Shown here: positions 1 to 5,919 of the stretch, piece after piece
Layout of the letters: each line of letters opens with the position of its first letter
Position numbering within the stretch: the first letter of the stretch is position 1
From: Legionellales bacterium
GTDB taxonomy: Bacteria > Pseudomonadota > Gammaproteobacteria > Legionellales > Legionellaceae
Assembly (NCBI GenBank): GCA_020050955.1
Contig: JAGVJT010000182.1
Span: 1 to 5,919, forward strand
Direction: 5' to 3'
Length of the DNA: 5,919 nucleotides
Program-made: the position numbers and the translations under genes
The notes under the pieces: generated by a model
Told to the model about the DNA's origin: nothing
Databases searched by the model: none
The model's input: the letters and a program-made list of their open reading frames with translations, nothing else

Positions 1-180
1 AAACCTGGAACGATCTTATCTCTTGATGCCAATGGTATTGTGGTTGCAACCAAGGACGGTGCGTTATGCTTGGAGATTATTCAGTTTCCTGGCTCAAAAC
101 TGATGCCCGTTCGTGATTGGCTAAATGCTGGGCGACGTTCAATCGATGTCGGTACCGTGTTAGGTTCATGCCATGAATAA
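1..180 (+). CDS. fmt: Methionyl-tRNA formyltransferase, C-terminal end (partial)
   Basis: The first 59 codons in frame 1 end at a TAA and read as the tail of Fmt, the cytoplasmic enzyme that transfers a formyl group from 10-formyltetrahydrofolate to Met-tRNAi for initiation. What is visible is the C-terminal tRNA-binding (OB-fold) part. It has the family's PGTIL opening, a DGxLxxxxIQ-like strand (DGALCLEIIQFPG), the MPVRDWLNAGRR stretch that corresponds to the usual 'MxxxDFLNGRR', and the final GTVLG. The catalytic N-terminal domain lies upstream of the window. The last codons overlap the start of rsmB by 8 bases, matching the common fmt-rsmB order in gammaproteobacteria. Identity is fairly sure despite the short fragment, because both the motifs and the neighbour agree. 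Confidence 0.9.
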   Translation, partial: KPGTILSLDANGIVVATKDGALCLEIIQFPGSKLMPVRDWLNAGRRSIDVGTVLGSCHE

Positions 181-1471
181 AAATGAACGTCAACAAGCAC
201 TAAAAGCATTAGTGACCGTTCTAAACGATCACACACCACTATCTTATTTAACTGCACCTCTGTCTCCTTTCTCGCGTGAACTGTGTTTTGGTGTTTGTCG
301 ACATTACTATCGCTTAGAATGGATAGCACAGCAGTTTGTGAAAAAAAAACCCAAAGATCTTGAAGTATGGCTCAATATTTTAATGGGACTTTATCAACTA
401 CATTATTTAAGAACACCCGCTTATGCAGTGGTCAAAGAAAGTGTCGATTTACTCTCAACTAATCATTTAAAATGGGCAAAGGGACTCGTTAATGCAGTTT
501 TGCGTAATTATTGCCGCCAAGCTGACGCATTAGCTCAAACCTCATTAAAACACCCCGCCTTCATACATGGTCATCCAGTTTGGTTTCAAAAACGCATGCA
601 AAAAGCCTGGCCTGATGAGTGGCAAACTATTCTCACAGCGAATGACATGCACCCTCCCTTAAGTTTGCGAGTGAATACTCGTCACGAAACCGCCAAAACA
701 TACATTAGCCGTTTAGAACAACAGAGTGTGCACGCCACTTTGCATCAGTACGCATCACATGGCTTAACGCTCACAACACCTTGTGATGTTCAAACATTAC
801 CAGGTTTTCATGAAGGCCATGTTTCTGTGCAAGACGAAGCAGCTCAGCTAGCTGTGTCATTGCTTGACTTACAACCAGGACTACGCGTTCTTGATGCATG
901 CAGCGCACCAGGCGGCAAAACATGTCATATGTTAGAAACAGAACCTCACCTTCAAGCATGCGTCGCGGTGGAAATTGATGCAAAACGCCTAGCACGCGTC
1001 CGTGAAAACTTAAATCGCTTACATCTTCACGCAACCCTGATTGAAGGAGATGCTCAAACACCAGAAGTATGGTGGGACGGCCACTTTTTTGATCGCATTT
1101 TACTTGACGCACCTTGTTCTGCAACCGGAGTGATTCGACGCCATCCGGATATTAAAATTCTACGCACAGAAGAAGACATTCGACAAGTCACAAGCATCCA
1201 AGCCAACATGCTAGAAGCATTATGGCCATTACTCGCAGAGCACGGTCGATTAGTTTATGCAACATGCTCAGTAATGCCTGAAGAAAACGAACATCAACTC
1301 GCAAAATTTGTCACAAAACATCCTGATTGTATCGTGCACAAAGAATCACAAGCGTGGGGCAAGCAAACAGGTCACGGCTGGCAAATTTTACCGGGTCAAC
1401 ATAACATGGATGGATTTTTTTATGGTGTGCTAGAAAAAATCACACCTTGTTTGACAACATCAACCGATTAA
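173..1471 (+). CDS. rsmB: 16S rRNA (cytosine-967-C5)-methyltransferase RsmB
   Basis: This complete 432-residue protein (E. coli RsmB is about 429) methylates C5 of C967 in 16S rRNA using S-adenosylmethionine. An N-terminal NusB-like RNA-binding domain covers roughly residues 1-130 (ELCFGVCRHYYRL near 36-48, KGLVNAVLRNYCR at 103-115). The RsmB/NOP-type methyltransferase domain follows. It shows the SAM-binding motif DACSAPGGKT at 241-250, the acidic E267/D269 after the next strand, motif IV DAPCSATGVIRRHPDIK starting at 312 (Cys315), and motif VI ATCSVMPEEN with Cys365. In this family the motif VI Cys is the nucleophile and the motif IV Cys releases the product. The C-terminus ends in the usual DGFFYGVLEK (413-422). 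The ATG overlaps the fmt stop by 8 bases with only a weak ribosome site (AGG near 162-164), so translational coupling to fmt is likely. No key residue is missing. Confidence 0.97.
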   Translation: MNKNERQQALKALVTVLNDHTPLSYLTAPLSPFSRELCFGVCRHYYRLEWIAQQFVKKKPKDLEVWLNILMGLYQLHYLRTPAYAVVKESVDLLSTNHLKWAKGLVNAVLRNYCRQADALAQTSLKHPAFIHGHPVWFQKRMQKAWPDEWQTILTANDMHPPLSLRVNTRHETAKTYISRLEQQSVHATLHQYASHGLTLTTPCDVQTLPGFHEGHVSVQDEAAQLAVSLLDLQPGLRVLDACSAPGGKTCHMLETEPHLQACVAVEIDAKRLARVRENLNRLHLHATLIEGDAQTPEVWWDGHFFDRILLDAPCSATGVIRRHPDIKILRTEEDIRQVTSIQANMLEALWPLLAEHGRLVYATCSVMPEENEHQLAKFVTKHPDCIVHKESQAWGKQTGHGWQILPGQHNMDGFFYGVLEKITPCLTTSTD

Positions 1472-1477
1472 AGTAGA

Positions 1478-1498
1478 TGCCTCGGACAAGCCGAGGCA
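1478..1498. terminator. Intergenic hairpin between convergent rsmB and the 79-residue gene
   Basis: A perfect 8-bp stem, TGCCTCGG (1478-1485) pairing with CCGAGGCA (1491-1498), encloses the 5-base loop ACAAG. It sits 6 bases after the rsmB stop and 16 bases past the stop of the opposing gene. On the + strand no T-run follows. Read on the - strand it is followed by TCTACTTT, a weak U-rich tail. It most likely ends transcription of the minus-strand unit, perhaps of both units, but it is not a textbook terminator on the + side. Confidence 0.6.
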
Positions 1499-1514
1499 CG
1501 CAGACAAAGAATAC

Positions 1515-1754
1515 TTAGTTTCCTTTAATCATTTTTTCTGCACCTTTACCAGCATCTTCCAATGCTTTACCTGTGCCAACGGCTAAATCTTCAGCAGCTT
1601 TACCTACTTTTTTAGCCACATCAACTGTACCATCACCAACATCTTTTACTGCTTTCTTCGTTGCAGATTCCGCATCAGACATAGTATCCGCGAACACGCC
1701 ACCACATACTGTTGCTAACGATAATGCTGTCAATAATGCCCATAATTTCTTCAT
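1515..1754 (-). CDS. Small exported protein with 11-residue amphipathic repeats, function unknown
   Basis: I do not recognise a named family. The 79-residue product begins MKKLWALLTALSLATVCGGVFA, a clear Sec signal peptide with a likely signal peptidase I site after Ala22 (V-F-A). Cys17 is not in a proper lipobox (Val at -1), so a lipoprotein is unlikely. The mature part of about 57 residues contains no Cys, Trp, Pro or aromatic residue. It is rich in Ala, Lys, Gly, Asp and Val, and can be laid out as four 11-residue units (32-42, 43-53, 54-64, 65-75) with hydrophobic residues at unit position 4. This resembles LEA-like or apolipoprotein-like amphipathic helices that often stay unfolded until they meet membrane or partner. 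The start is supported by AAGGAG (1761-1766 on the + strand) six bases before the ATG. The gene lies downstream of the 153-residue gene on the same strand. A periplasmic location is inferred; its role is unknown. Confidence 0.8.
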   Translation of the reverse strand: MKKLWALLTALSLATVCGGVFADTMSDAESATKKAVKDVGDGTVDVAKKVGKAAEDLAVGTGKALEDAGKGAEKMIKGN

Positions 1755-1799
1755 GATACACTCCTTGTCGTTGATAGCAGCACAAATGCGCTTACCATC

Positions 1800-1828
1800 A
1801 TGCTAGTACAACCATTGTGATGAATCAA
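1800..1828 (-). promoter_or_regulatory. Weak candidate promoter for the 79-residue gene
   Basis: On the minus strand, TTGATT (1823-1828) and TAGCAT (1800-1805) are separated by 17 bases and lie about 45 bases before the start codon. Each matches only four of six positions of the sigma-70 consensus, so the call is tentative. The gene could instead be read through from the 153-residue gene. No terminator-like hairpin is seen in the 103-base gap. Confidence 0.3.
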
Positions 1829-1857
1829 CTCACACAAGATTATTTTTGTAATTTAAA

Positions 1858-2319
1858 TCATTGTGATAGCGCTTTTTCTTCCGGAATGGGTGTGATGACG
1901 CTTGGATCACATTGACACGCACCTGAAGCATCAGGAGGTAATGGAACTTCGGAAAAATCAGAAGGGTAACATAGTTTCATGTGCCAAGCGACATTATCGC
2001 CTATTTGTTCGGGAAGCGACCAATATCGTTTTCCGTAATACACTTTCCCTTCGTCTGAGGCCCAGAACGCAGGTGTAAATTGACCGAGCAATTTGAATGT
2101 TTGTTTAGGGTGACAATCAAATTTACCACGAGCCCATGATTCTTGATCAGAAATGACAACACTCACCAATGATTTTTCAGTACTCGTATCTTCCATATCA
2201 ACGGTTACATTATAATTTTTCCAACAGTTATCTTTCATAACCGTCACGTAACAAGGAAATGCAAACGCTTGATATGAAAAAAACGCACTTAATAAAAATA
2301 ATGTTCGATTTAGTTTCAT
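1858..2319 (-). CDS. Conserved-looking exported cysteine-rich protein, function unknown
   Basis: This 153-residue protein has a signal peptide (MKLNRTLFLLSAFFSYQAFA) and a likely cleavage site after Ala20 (A-F-A, then FPCYVTV). The mature part has six cysteines (23, 32, 69, 117, 135, 137), an even number fitting three disulfides in the periplasm or outside the cell. It is rich in aromatic residues, with the stretches KVYYGKRYWSLPEQIGD (92-108) and SEVPLPPDASGACQCD (123-138). I recall uncharacterised periplasmic proteins of Legionella-type bacteria with a similar VPLPPDASG-C-C end, but that is memory and not a search. No enzyme motif is evident. I chose the ATG at 2319: AAAGGA lies nine bases upstream. 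A TTG one codon earlier is possible but less likely. The gene is divergent from gltA. Confidence 0.82.
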   Translation of the reverse strand: MKLNRTLFLLSAFFSYQAFAFPCYVTVMKDNCWKNYNVTVDMEDTSTEKSLVSVVISDQESWARGKFDCHPKQTFKLLGQFTPAFWASDEGKVYYGKRYWSLPEQIGDNVAWHMKLCYPSDFSEVPLPPDASGACQCDPSVITPIPEEKALSQ

Positions 2320-2328
2320 CAATGCAGA

Positions 2329-2334
2329 TCCTTT
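2329..2334 (-). promoter_or_regulatory. Ribosome binding site of the 153-residue gene
   Basis: The minus strand reads AAAGGA here, nine bases before the ATG at 2319 and six before an in-frame TTG at 2322. The spacing allows either codon. ATG is preferred because it is the stronger start codon and leaves an ordinary MK-type signal peptide start. Confidence 0.6.
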
Positions 2335-2344
2335 GCAGCAAAAA

Positions 2345-2373
2345 TTGACTGTTAGCCAGCATTTTTATATAGT
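2345..2373 (+). promoter_or_regulatory. Sigma-70 promoter of gltA
   Basis: TTGACT (-35, 2345-2350) and TATAGT (-10, 2368-2373) each match five of six consensus bases and are separated by the optimal 17 bases. Transcription would start near 2380, giving an untranslated leader of about 43 bases before the gltA ATG. This is the best promoter in the window. Confidence 0.75.
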
Positions 2374-2393
2374 GCCTCGATAATTAACGACAA
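2364..2393 (-). promoter_or_regulatory. Candidate divergent promoter for the 153-residue exported protein gene
   Basis: On the minus strand, TATAAA (2364-2369, five of six) is preceded by TTGTCG (2388-2393, weak) at an 18-base spacing, about 45 bases before the ATG. The -10 element shares the TATATA core with the gltA -10 on the opposite strand, so the two polymerases would compete for the same DNA. The -35 element is poor, so the exact placement is uncertain. Confidence 0.45.
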
Positions 2394-2412
2394 TCAAGCT
2401 ATTGTTCAAACC

Positions 2413-2417
2413 AGGAG
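2413..2417 (+). promoter_or_regulatory. Ribosome binding site of gltA
   Basis: AGGAG lies five bases before the ATG at 2423. It decides the start: the in-frame TTG at 2402 is upstream of this site and has no such sequence in front of it. Confidence 0.8.
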
Positions 2418-2422
2418 CAACC

Positions 2423-3694
2423 ATGACAAACAAAACCGCACGATTAAGCCTCGATGGCATGGAGCCTGTTGACCTTCCAATTTATGAACCAACCATTGGA
2501 AACGATGTTATCGATATTAGTAAACTCAGCTCATTAGGAGCGTTTACCTTCGACCCTGGTTTTGTTTCAACTGCTTCTTGCGAATCTAAAATCACATATA
2601 TCGATGGCGATGAAGGCGTGTTACTGTATCGCGGCTACCCTATTGAACAACTTGCAGAGAAAAAAGATTTCCTCGATGTGTCTTACTTGTTACTCAATGG
2701 TGAGCTACCTAATGCTCAAGAAAAAATAAACTTCAACAACCTCGTCAATAACCATACTATGGTGCATCAACAAATGTACCAATTCTTGAATGGTTTTCGA
2801 CGCGATGCTCACCCTATGGCAATCATGGTTGGTGTTGTGGGTGCATTATCTGCGTTTTACCACGAGTCGATGGACCTCAACAGCGAACACGATCGCTACA
2901 CATCAGCTATTCGGCTCATTGCTAAAATGCCAACACTAGCAGCGATGAGTTACAAATACTCCGTTGGCCAGCCTTACATGTACCCTCAGAATAAAATGTC
3001 TTATGCTGAAAACTTCCTACACATGATGTTTAGCGTTCCTTCGGAAGATACGCGCCCAGATCCGGTCATTGTGGACGCAATGGACACGATTTTCACATTG
3101 CACGCTGATCACGAACAAAATGCATCAACATCAACAGTACGTCTTGCTGGTTCAACAGGTGCGAATCCTTTTGCATGCATTTCAGCAGGCATCAGTGCGT
3201 TATGGGGGCCTGCACATGGTGGTGCAAACGAAGCTTGTTTGAACATGTTAAAAGAAATTGGTGATGTAAGTAACATTGAACATTTCATTAAACGCGCCAA
3301 AGACAAAAATGATCCATTCCGTCTTATGGGCTTTGGACATCGTGTCTATAAAAGCTATGACCCACGCGCAAAAGTCATGCGAGAGACATGCCATAAGGTA
3401 TTAAAAACATTAGGCGCACAAAATGAACCATTGTTTAAACTTGCAATGGAGTTAGAGCGTATTGCCCTTGAAGATAACTACTTCGTTGAGAAAAAACTCT
3501 ATCCTAATGTTGATTTTTATTCTGGTATTACACTCAGTGCTATTGGTATTCCAACCAACATGTTTACTGTAATTTTTGCCTTGGCTCGTACCGTTGGCTG
3601 GATGTCTCATTGGATGGAAATGTGTGCATCAAAATCTAAAATTGGCAGACCACGTCAACTTTATACAGGCGAAAAGCAACGAAACCTTAGTTAA
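2423..3694 (+). CDS. gltA: Citrate synthase (type II, GltA)
   Basis: This complete 423-residue cytoplasmic enzyme condenses acetyl-CoA with oxaloacetate to form citrate, the first step of the TCA cycle. The length and N-terminal extension (first about 40 residues before [27 protein letters not shown]) are those of the long, hexameric gram-negative type. The catalytic triad is visible: His265 in [11 protein letters not shown], His306 in MGFGHRVYK, and Asp364 in YPNVDFYSG. Substrate-binding His230 (ADHEQNAST), Arg307, Arg389 (ALARTVGW) and Arg411 (RPRQLYTG) are also present. Type II enzymes are often inhibited by NADH; I cannot tell from sequence whether this one is. The sequence reads closest to the Coxiella-like enzyme as I remember it. 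The start at ATG 2423 is set by AGGAG. It has its own strong promoter and a long inverted repeat after it, so it is probably mostly monocistronic, with possible read-through into pilC. Confidence 0.98.
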   Translation: MTNKTARLSLDGMEPVDLPIYEPTIGNDVIDISKLSSLGAFTFDPGFVSTASCESKITYIDGDEGVLLYRGYPIEQLAEKKDFLDVSYLLLNGELPNAQEKINFNNLVNNHTMVHQQMYQFLNGFRRDAHPMAIMVGVVGALSAFYHESMDLNSEHDRYTSAIRLIAKMPTLAAMSYKYSVGQPYMYPQNKMSYAENFLHMMFSVPSEDTRPDPVIVDAMDTIFTLHADHEQNASTSTVRLAGSTGANPFACISAGISALWGPAHGGANEACLNMLKEIGDVSNIEHFIKRAKDKNDPFRLMGFGHRVYKSYDPRAKVMRETCHKVLKTLGAQNEPLFKLAMELERIALEDNYFVEKKLYPNVDFYSGITLSAIGIPTNMFTVIFALARTVGWMSHWMEMCASKSKIGRPRQLYTGEKQRNLS

Positions 3695-3713
3695 TCGCAA
3701 CATTCTGTTCACA

Positions 3714-3757
3714 CACATGATTGATCATGACAAGGAATCGCTCATATCAATCATGTG
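3714..3757 (+). terminator. Long inverted repeat after gltA, possible terminator
   Basis: A 12-bp perfect inverted repeat (3714-3725 with 3746-3757, reading CACATGATTGAT and ATCAATCATGTG) continues inward, past a single bulged C at 3726, with ATGA/TCAT (3727-3730 with 3742-3745). The result is about 16 paired bases around an 11-base loop. It begins 20 bases after the gltA stop. The stem is AT-rich and the only T-run is TTTT at 3767-3770, nine bases beyond the stem, so it is an imperfect Rho-independent terminator. It may instead act as an mRNA 3'-end stabiliser or a protein-binding palindrome. Confidence 0.5.
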
Positions 3758-3796
3758 ATAAACACATTTTGATGACTCAATAAAAATGGAATTTGT

Positions 3797-5041
3797 ATGA
3801 GCTCTCATCGTCGCTTACAAGCAATTTTTCAACGTCAACCACGCTCTGTTTCCTATCAATGGATAGGTCTTGTTAACAACGGAAAATCGTCGCGTGGCAT
3901 CATTCAGGCACCTAACCGAACCACGGCGAAGCTTTTATTACATCAGCAAGGCATTCATGTCAAAAAAATTCGCTCACTAAATCAACGATATTTTTCTTTC
4001 TTTCACACCATTACATCAGATTATGTCGTTTTATTTAGTCGCCAGATGGCAACATTACTGCATGCTCAAATCCCATTTATTCAAGCGATAGAGACCTTAC
4101 AAAAAAGCCAAAAAAATCACACCATAAACATGCTGCTCAACACCATTAAACATGATGTAGCTTCGGGCTTATCATTTTCAGAATCACTGCGTAAACATCC
4201 TCGTTATTTCAATCATTTATTTTGCCATTTAATCGATGCAGGTGAACAATCCGGTGCACTCTCAGCACTTATGCTGAAACTCGCAGCTTACCAAGAAAAT
4301 ATGTTGGCATTACGTAAAAAAATTAAACTCGCACTTTTATATCCTTGCGCTATTTTGTGCATTACACTATTAGTCACATGGGGATTAATGGTTTTTATTA
4401 TTCCTCAATTTGAACAGCTTTTTCATACATTTAATGCACAACTTCCATCATTTACTCAGACGATAATTACACTATCAACGTATTGTCAAACTTACTGGTT
4501 ACAAGGCATTGGTATGATCATGTTCTTCTGCATTTCATGTCGAGGCATGTACCAACATTTTTATCCTGTCAAAACATTGGTGGATCATTTACTCATGTCT
4601 ATGCCTTGGTTTGGCAATCTATTACAGCAATGGACTGTCGCACGACTCACTCATACATTATTTATTTTATTAACAGCAGGACTACCACTTGTCGATGCAT
4701 TAAACAGTGTGTCAAACATCACACAACATCGCTTATACAATAAAGCCATTCTCACCATCCGAGAAGACGTCATACAAGGACTTGCTTTTCATACGGCAAT
4801 AGAGCATACACACTATTTTCCTGATATGATGATTCAAATGATAGCCATTGGTGAAGAATCAGGCAGATTAGAATCCATGCTTGCTCACATTGCCACAACA
4901 TATGACGATTTAATTCATCACAAAACAGAACAGGTGAATCATTTGTTAGAACCAGTACTCTTGATTACCTTAGGTCTGATTGTAGGAACACTGATTATTG
5001 CAATGTACTTGCCCATTTTTCAATTAGGAGCGATTATTTGA
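3797..5041 (+). CDS. pilC: Type IV pilus inner-membrane platform protein PilC (T2SSF family)
   Basis: This complete 414-residue polytopic inner-membrane protein of the GspF/PilC family forms the platform that couples the cytoplasmic ATPases to pilin assembly. A short N-terminal domain (about 18-60, YQWIGLVNNGKSSRGIIQAPNRTTAKLLLHQQGI) is followed by two T2SSF cytoplasmic repeats. Repeat 1 runs from about 77 (LFSRQMATLLHAQIPFIQAIE, then DAGEQSGAL at 147-155). Repeat 2 runs from about 280 (LTHTLFILLTAGLPLVDAL, then IGEESGRLESML at 351-362). Hydrophobic segments lie near 178-202, 234-248 and 384-405, the usual three. The ATG is the first possible start after an in-frame stop at 3773; the ribosome site is weak (GGA at 3788-3790). 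The stop overlaps the pilD start. pilB is not upstream. PilC and GspF are hard to separate by sequence; adjacency to pilD and the absence of other gsp genes favour PilC. Confidence 0.93.
   Translation: MSSHRRLQAIFQRQPRSVSYQWIGLVNNGKSSRGIIQAPNRTTAKLLLHQQGIHVKKIRSLNQRYFSFFHTITSDYVVLFSRQMATLLHAQIPFIQAIETLQKSQKNHTINMLLNTIKHDVASGLSFSESLRKHPRYFNHLFCHLIDAGEQSGALSALMLKLAAYQENMLALRKKIKLALLYPCAILCITLLVTWGLMVFIIPQFEQLFHTFNAQLPSFTQTIITLSTYCQTYWLQGIGMIMFFCISCRGMYQHFYPVKTLVDHLLMSMPWFGNLLQQWTVARLTHTLFILLTAGLPLVDALNSVSNITQHRLYNKAILTIREDVIQGLAFHTAIEHTHYFPDMMIQMIAIGEESGRLESMLAHIATTYDDLIHHKTEQVNHLLEPVLLITLGLIVGTLIIAMYLPIFQLGAII
5026..5030 (+). promoter_or_regulatory. Ribosome binding site of pilD inside the pilC end
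   Basis: AGGAG lies within the last pilC codons, ten bases before the ATG at 5041 and seven before an in-frame TTG at 5038. Spacing slightly favours TTG and codon strength favours ATG. The two choices differ by one residue. Confidence 0.6.
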
Positions 5042-5895
5042 TGCTCAACGAATTGCTCATCACATCACCAACATTATGTGTGCTTTTTTTCGCGTTATTA
5101 GCCTTGCTTGTCGGCAGTTTGCTCAATGTTATTATTTATCGTTTACCATTGATGCTCAATGAAACCTGGACGACACAGTGCAAGACATTACTTCAGTTGC
5201 CACAAACATCACCAACAAAAAAAATAAATCTTTTCATGCCTCGTTCATTTTGCACGTCGTGTAAAACCATGATCCCTGCTTGGCATAATATTCCTCTACT
5301 AAGTTATATGTTATTAAAAGGCCGTTGTGCTTCATGCCAGCATCCTATCTCTTCTCGATACCCTCTCGTCGAGCTACTCTCGGTGCTCTTATCACTCATC
5401 GCTTGGTATGACTTTGGTTTTTCATACAAACTTATCTTTGCTTTATGTTTTATTTGGATAAGCATTTGTCTTTTTTTCATTGACAAGGAGCATCAACTGC
5501 TTCCAGACAGTTTAACGTTAGGATTATTATGGTTAGGCTTAATTGCCAACACTCAGCAATGGTTCGCACCATTGTCTCAGGCTGTTTTAAGTGCTGCTAG
5601 TGCCTATCTTGTGTTATGGAGCATCATTCAATTATTCTATAAACTCACCGGAAAGATTGGCATGGGAAATGGCGATTTTAAATTATTTGCCGCTTTCGGC
5701 GCATGGTTAGGATGGCCACTTCTTCCACTCATCTTGCTGGTTGCATCATGCCTCGGTGCTATCTTTGGTATCATTTATTTAAAAGTCACGCACCAACCCA
5801 AACATACGCCCATCCCCTTTGGACCATTCTTGTGTTTTGCAGGCATTTTGGCATTACTTAAAGGTCAGGCTATTTTGAAGTGGTATTTATCATGA
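5041..5895 (+). CDS. pilD: Prepilin peptidase / leader N-methyltransferase PilD
   Basis: This complete 284-residue bifunctional inner-membrane aspartic protease (Pseudomonas PilD is about 290) cleaves the leader of type IV prepilins and type II pseudopilins and methylates the new N-terminus. Near the N-terminus is GSLLNVIIYRLP (25-36). The cytoplasmic methyltransferase domain carries the zinc-type pair CTSC (71-74) and CASC (96-99), followed by SSRYPLVELL (104-113). The peptidase part shows Asp148 in FFIDKEHQLLPD and Asp212 in the family signature GMGNGDFK (207-214), the expected catalytic aspartates. PIPFGPFLCFAG (257-268) is also typical. Several strongly hydrophobic stretches give the expected multi-pass topology. 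It overlaps the pilC stop by one base (TGATG), so co-translation with pilC is likely. No catalytic residue is missing. Confidence 0.95.
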   Translation: MLNELLITSPTLCVLFFALLALLVGSLLNVIIYRLPLMLNETWTTQCKTLLQLPQTSPTKKINLFMPRSFCTSCKTMIPAWHNIPLLSYMLLKGRCASCQHPISSRYPLVELLSVLLSLIAWYDFGFSYKLIFALCFIWISICLFFIDKEHQLLPDSLTLGLLWLGLIANTQQWFAPLSQAVLSAASAYLVLWSIIQLFYKLTGKIGMGNGDFKLFAAFGAWLGWPLLPLILLVASCLGAIFGIIYLKVTHQPKHTPIPFGPFLCFAGILALLKGQAILKWYLS

Positions 5896-5919
5896 TGAAT
5901 CGATTATATTTGCAAGGTT
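5892..5919 (+). CDS. Start of a further gene, cut by the window edge
   Basis: An open frame begins at the ATG overlapping the pilD stop in the arrangement ATGA, and reads MMNRLYLQG before the window ends. A second ATG at 5895 is an equally good start. No strong ribosome site precedes it. In related bacteria pilD is often followed by coaE (dephospho-CoA kinase), but nine residues are too few to tell and do not show the CoaE P-loop. The call rests on the tight overlap only. Confidence 0.4.

Noticed and set aside
771..1124. 117-codon open frame on the minus strand inside rsmB
   Set aside because: It lies entirely within the conserved methyltransferase domain, its product looks like no known protein, and it has no supporting context. 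It is a shadow frame.
1690..1710. Lipoprotein signal in the 79-residue protein (Cys17)
   Set aside because: The residues before Cys17 are A-T-V. Valine at -1 does not fit a lipobox, while V-F-A at 20-22 is a good signal peptidase I site.
1515..1754. Low-complexity repeats in this stretch as a DNA tandem repeat or CRISPR-like array
   Set aside because: The periodicity is at the protein level; the nucleotide units are not near-identical and there are no spacers.
1573..1806. 77-codon + strand frame antisense to the small exported protein
   Set aside because: The minus strand has the signal peptide, good ribosome site and repeat structure. The + frame product is a low-complexity by-product of those repeats.
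2402..2422. In-frame TTG start that would lengthen GltA by seven residues
   Set aside because: The AGGAG ribosome site at 2413-2417 lies downstream of this TTG and fits the ATG at 2423, whose product begins [10 protein letters not shown] as expected for the family.
3721..3750. Promoter for pilC within the inverted repeat (TTGATC and TATCAA, 18-base spacing)
   Set aside because: Both boxes match only four of six bases and lie inside the hairpin arms, so the match is not better than chance in AT-rich DNA.
3576..3758. 60-codon + strand frame across the gltA end and the inverted repeat
   Set aside because: Most of it overlaps the conserved gltA C-terminus in another frame, and it has no recognisable ribosome site or protein features.
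4483..4743. 86-codon + strand frame inside pilC
   Set aside because: It overlaps the PilC membrane segment and second T2SSF repeat in another frame, with no sign of independent coding.

Overview
The window looks like chromosomal housekeeping DNA from an AT-rich gammaproteobacterium. The order Legionellales (Coxiella/Legionella relatives) is the best guess. This rests on the citrate synthase, which reads like the Coxiella-type enzyme as I remember it, on a fmt-rsmB pair, and on a pilC-pilD pair. It is inference from remembered family sequences, not from a search. I see no rRNA, tRNA, insertion sequence, phage gene or CRISPR array. No stretch longer than about 105 bases lacks a gene.

Left part (1-1471, + strand): the last 59 codons of fmt (methionyl-tRNA formyltransferase) overlap by 8 bases the start of a complete rsmB (16S rRNA m5C967 methyltransferase). 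Both serve translation: one formylates the initiator tRNA, the other modifies the small-subunit rRNA. A GC-rich hairpin at 1478-1498 closes this block and faces a gene on the opposite strand.

Middle (1515-2319, - strand): there are two small genes for exported proteins of unknown function. The upstream one encodes 153 residues with a signal peptide and six cysteines in the predicted mature part. The downstream one encodes 79 residues with a signal peptide and a mature part built of 11-residue amphipathic repeats. They may form a two-gene unit but are separated by 103 bases.

Right part (2345-5919, + strand): gltA (citrate synthase, entry step of the TCA cycle) has a near-consensus sigma-70 promoter at 2345-2373. 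The -10 element of this promoter overlaps a candidate -10 element for the divergent 153-residue gene. After a long inverted repeat at 3714-3757 come pilC (inner-membrane platform of the type IV pilus or type II secretion machine) and pilD (prepilin peptidase/N-methyltransferase), overlapping by one base. A further reading frame begins inside the end of pilD and runs off the window. The assembly ATPase gene pilB, often just upstream of pilC, is not here; gltA occupies that place.

I found no clear previously undescribed system. The least explained parts are the two exported proteins between rsmB and gltA.
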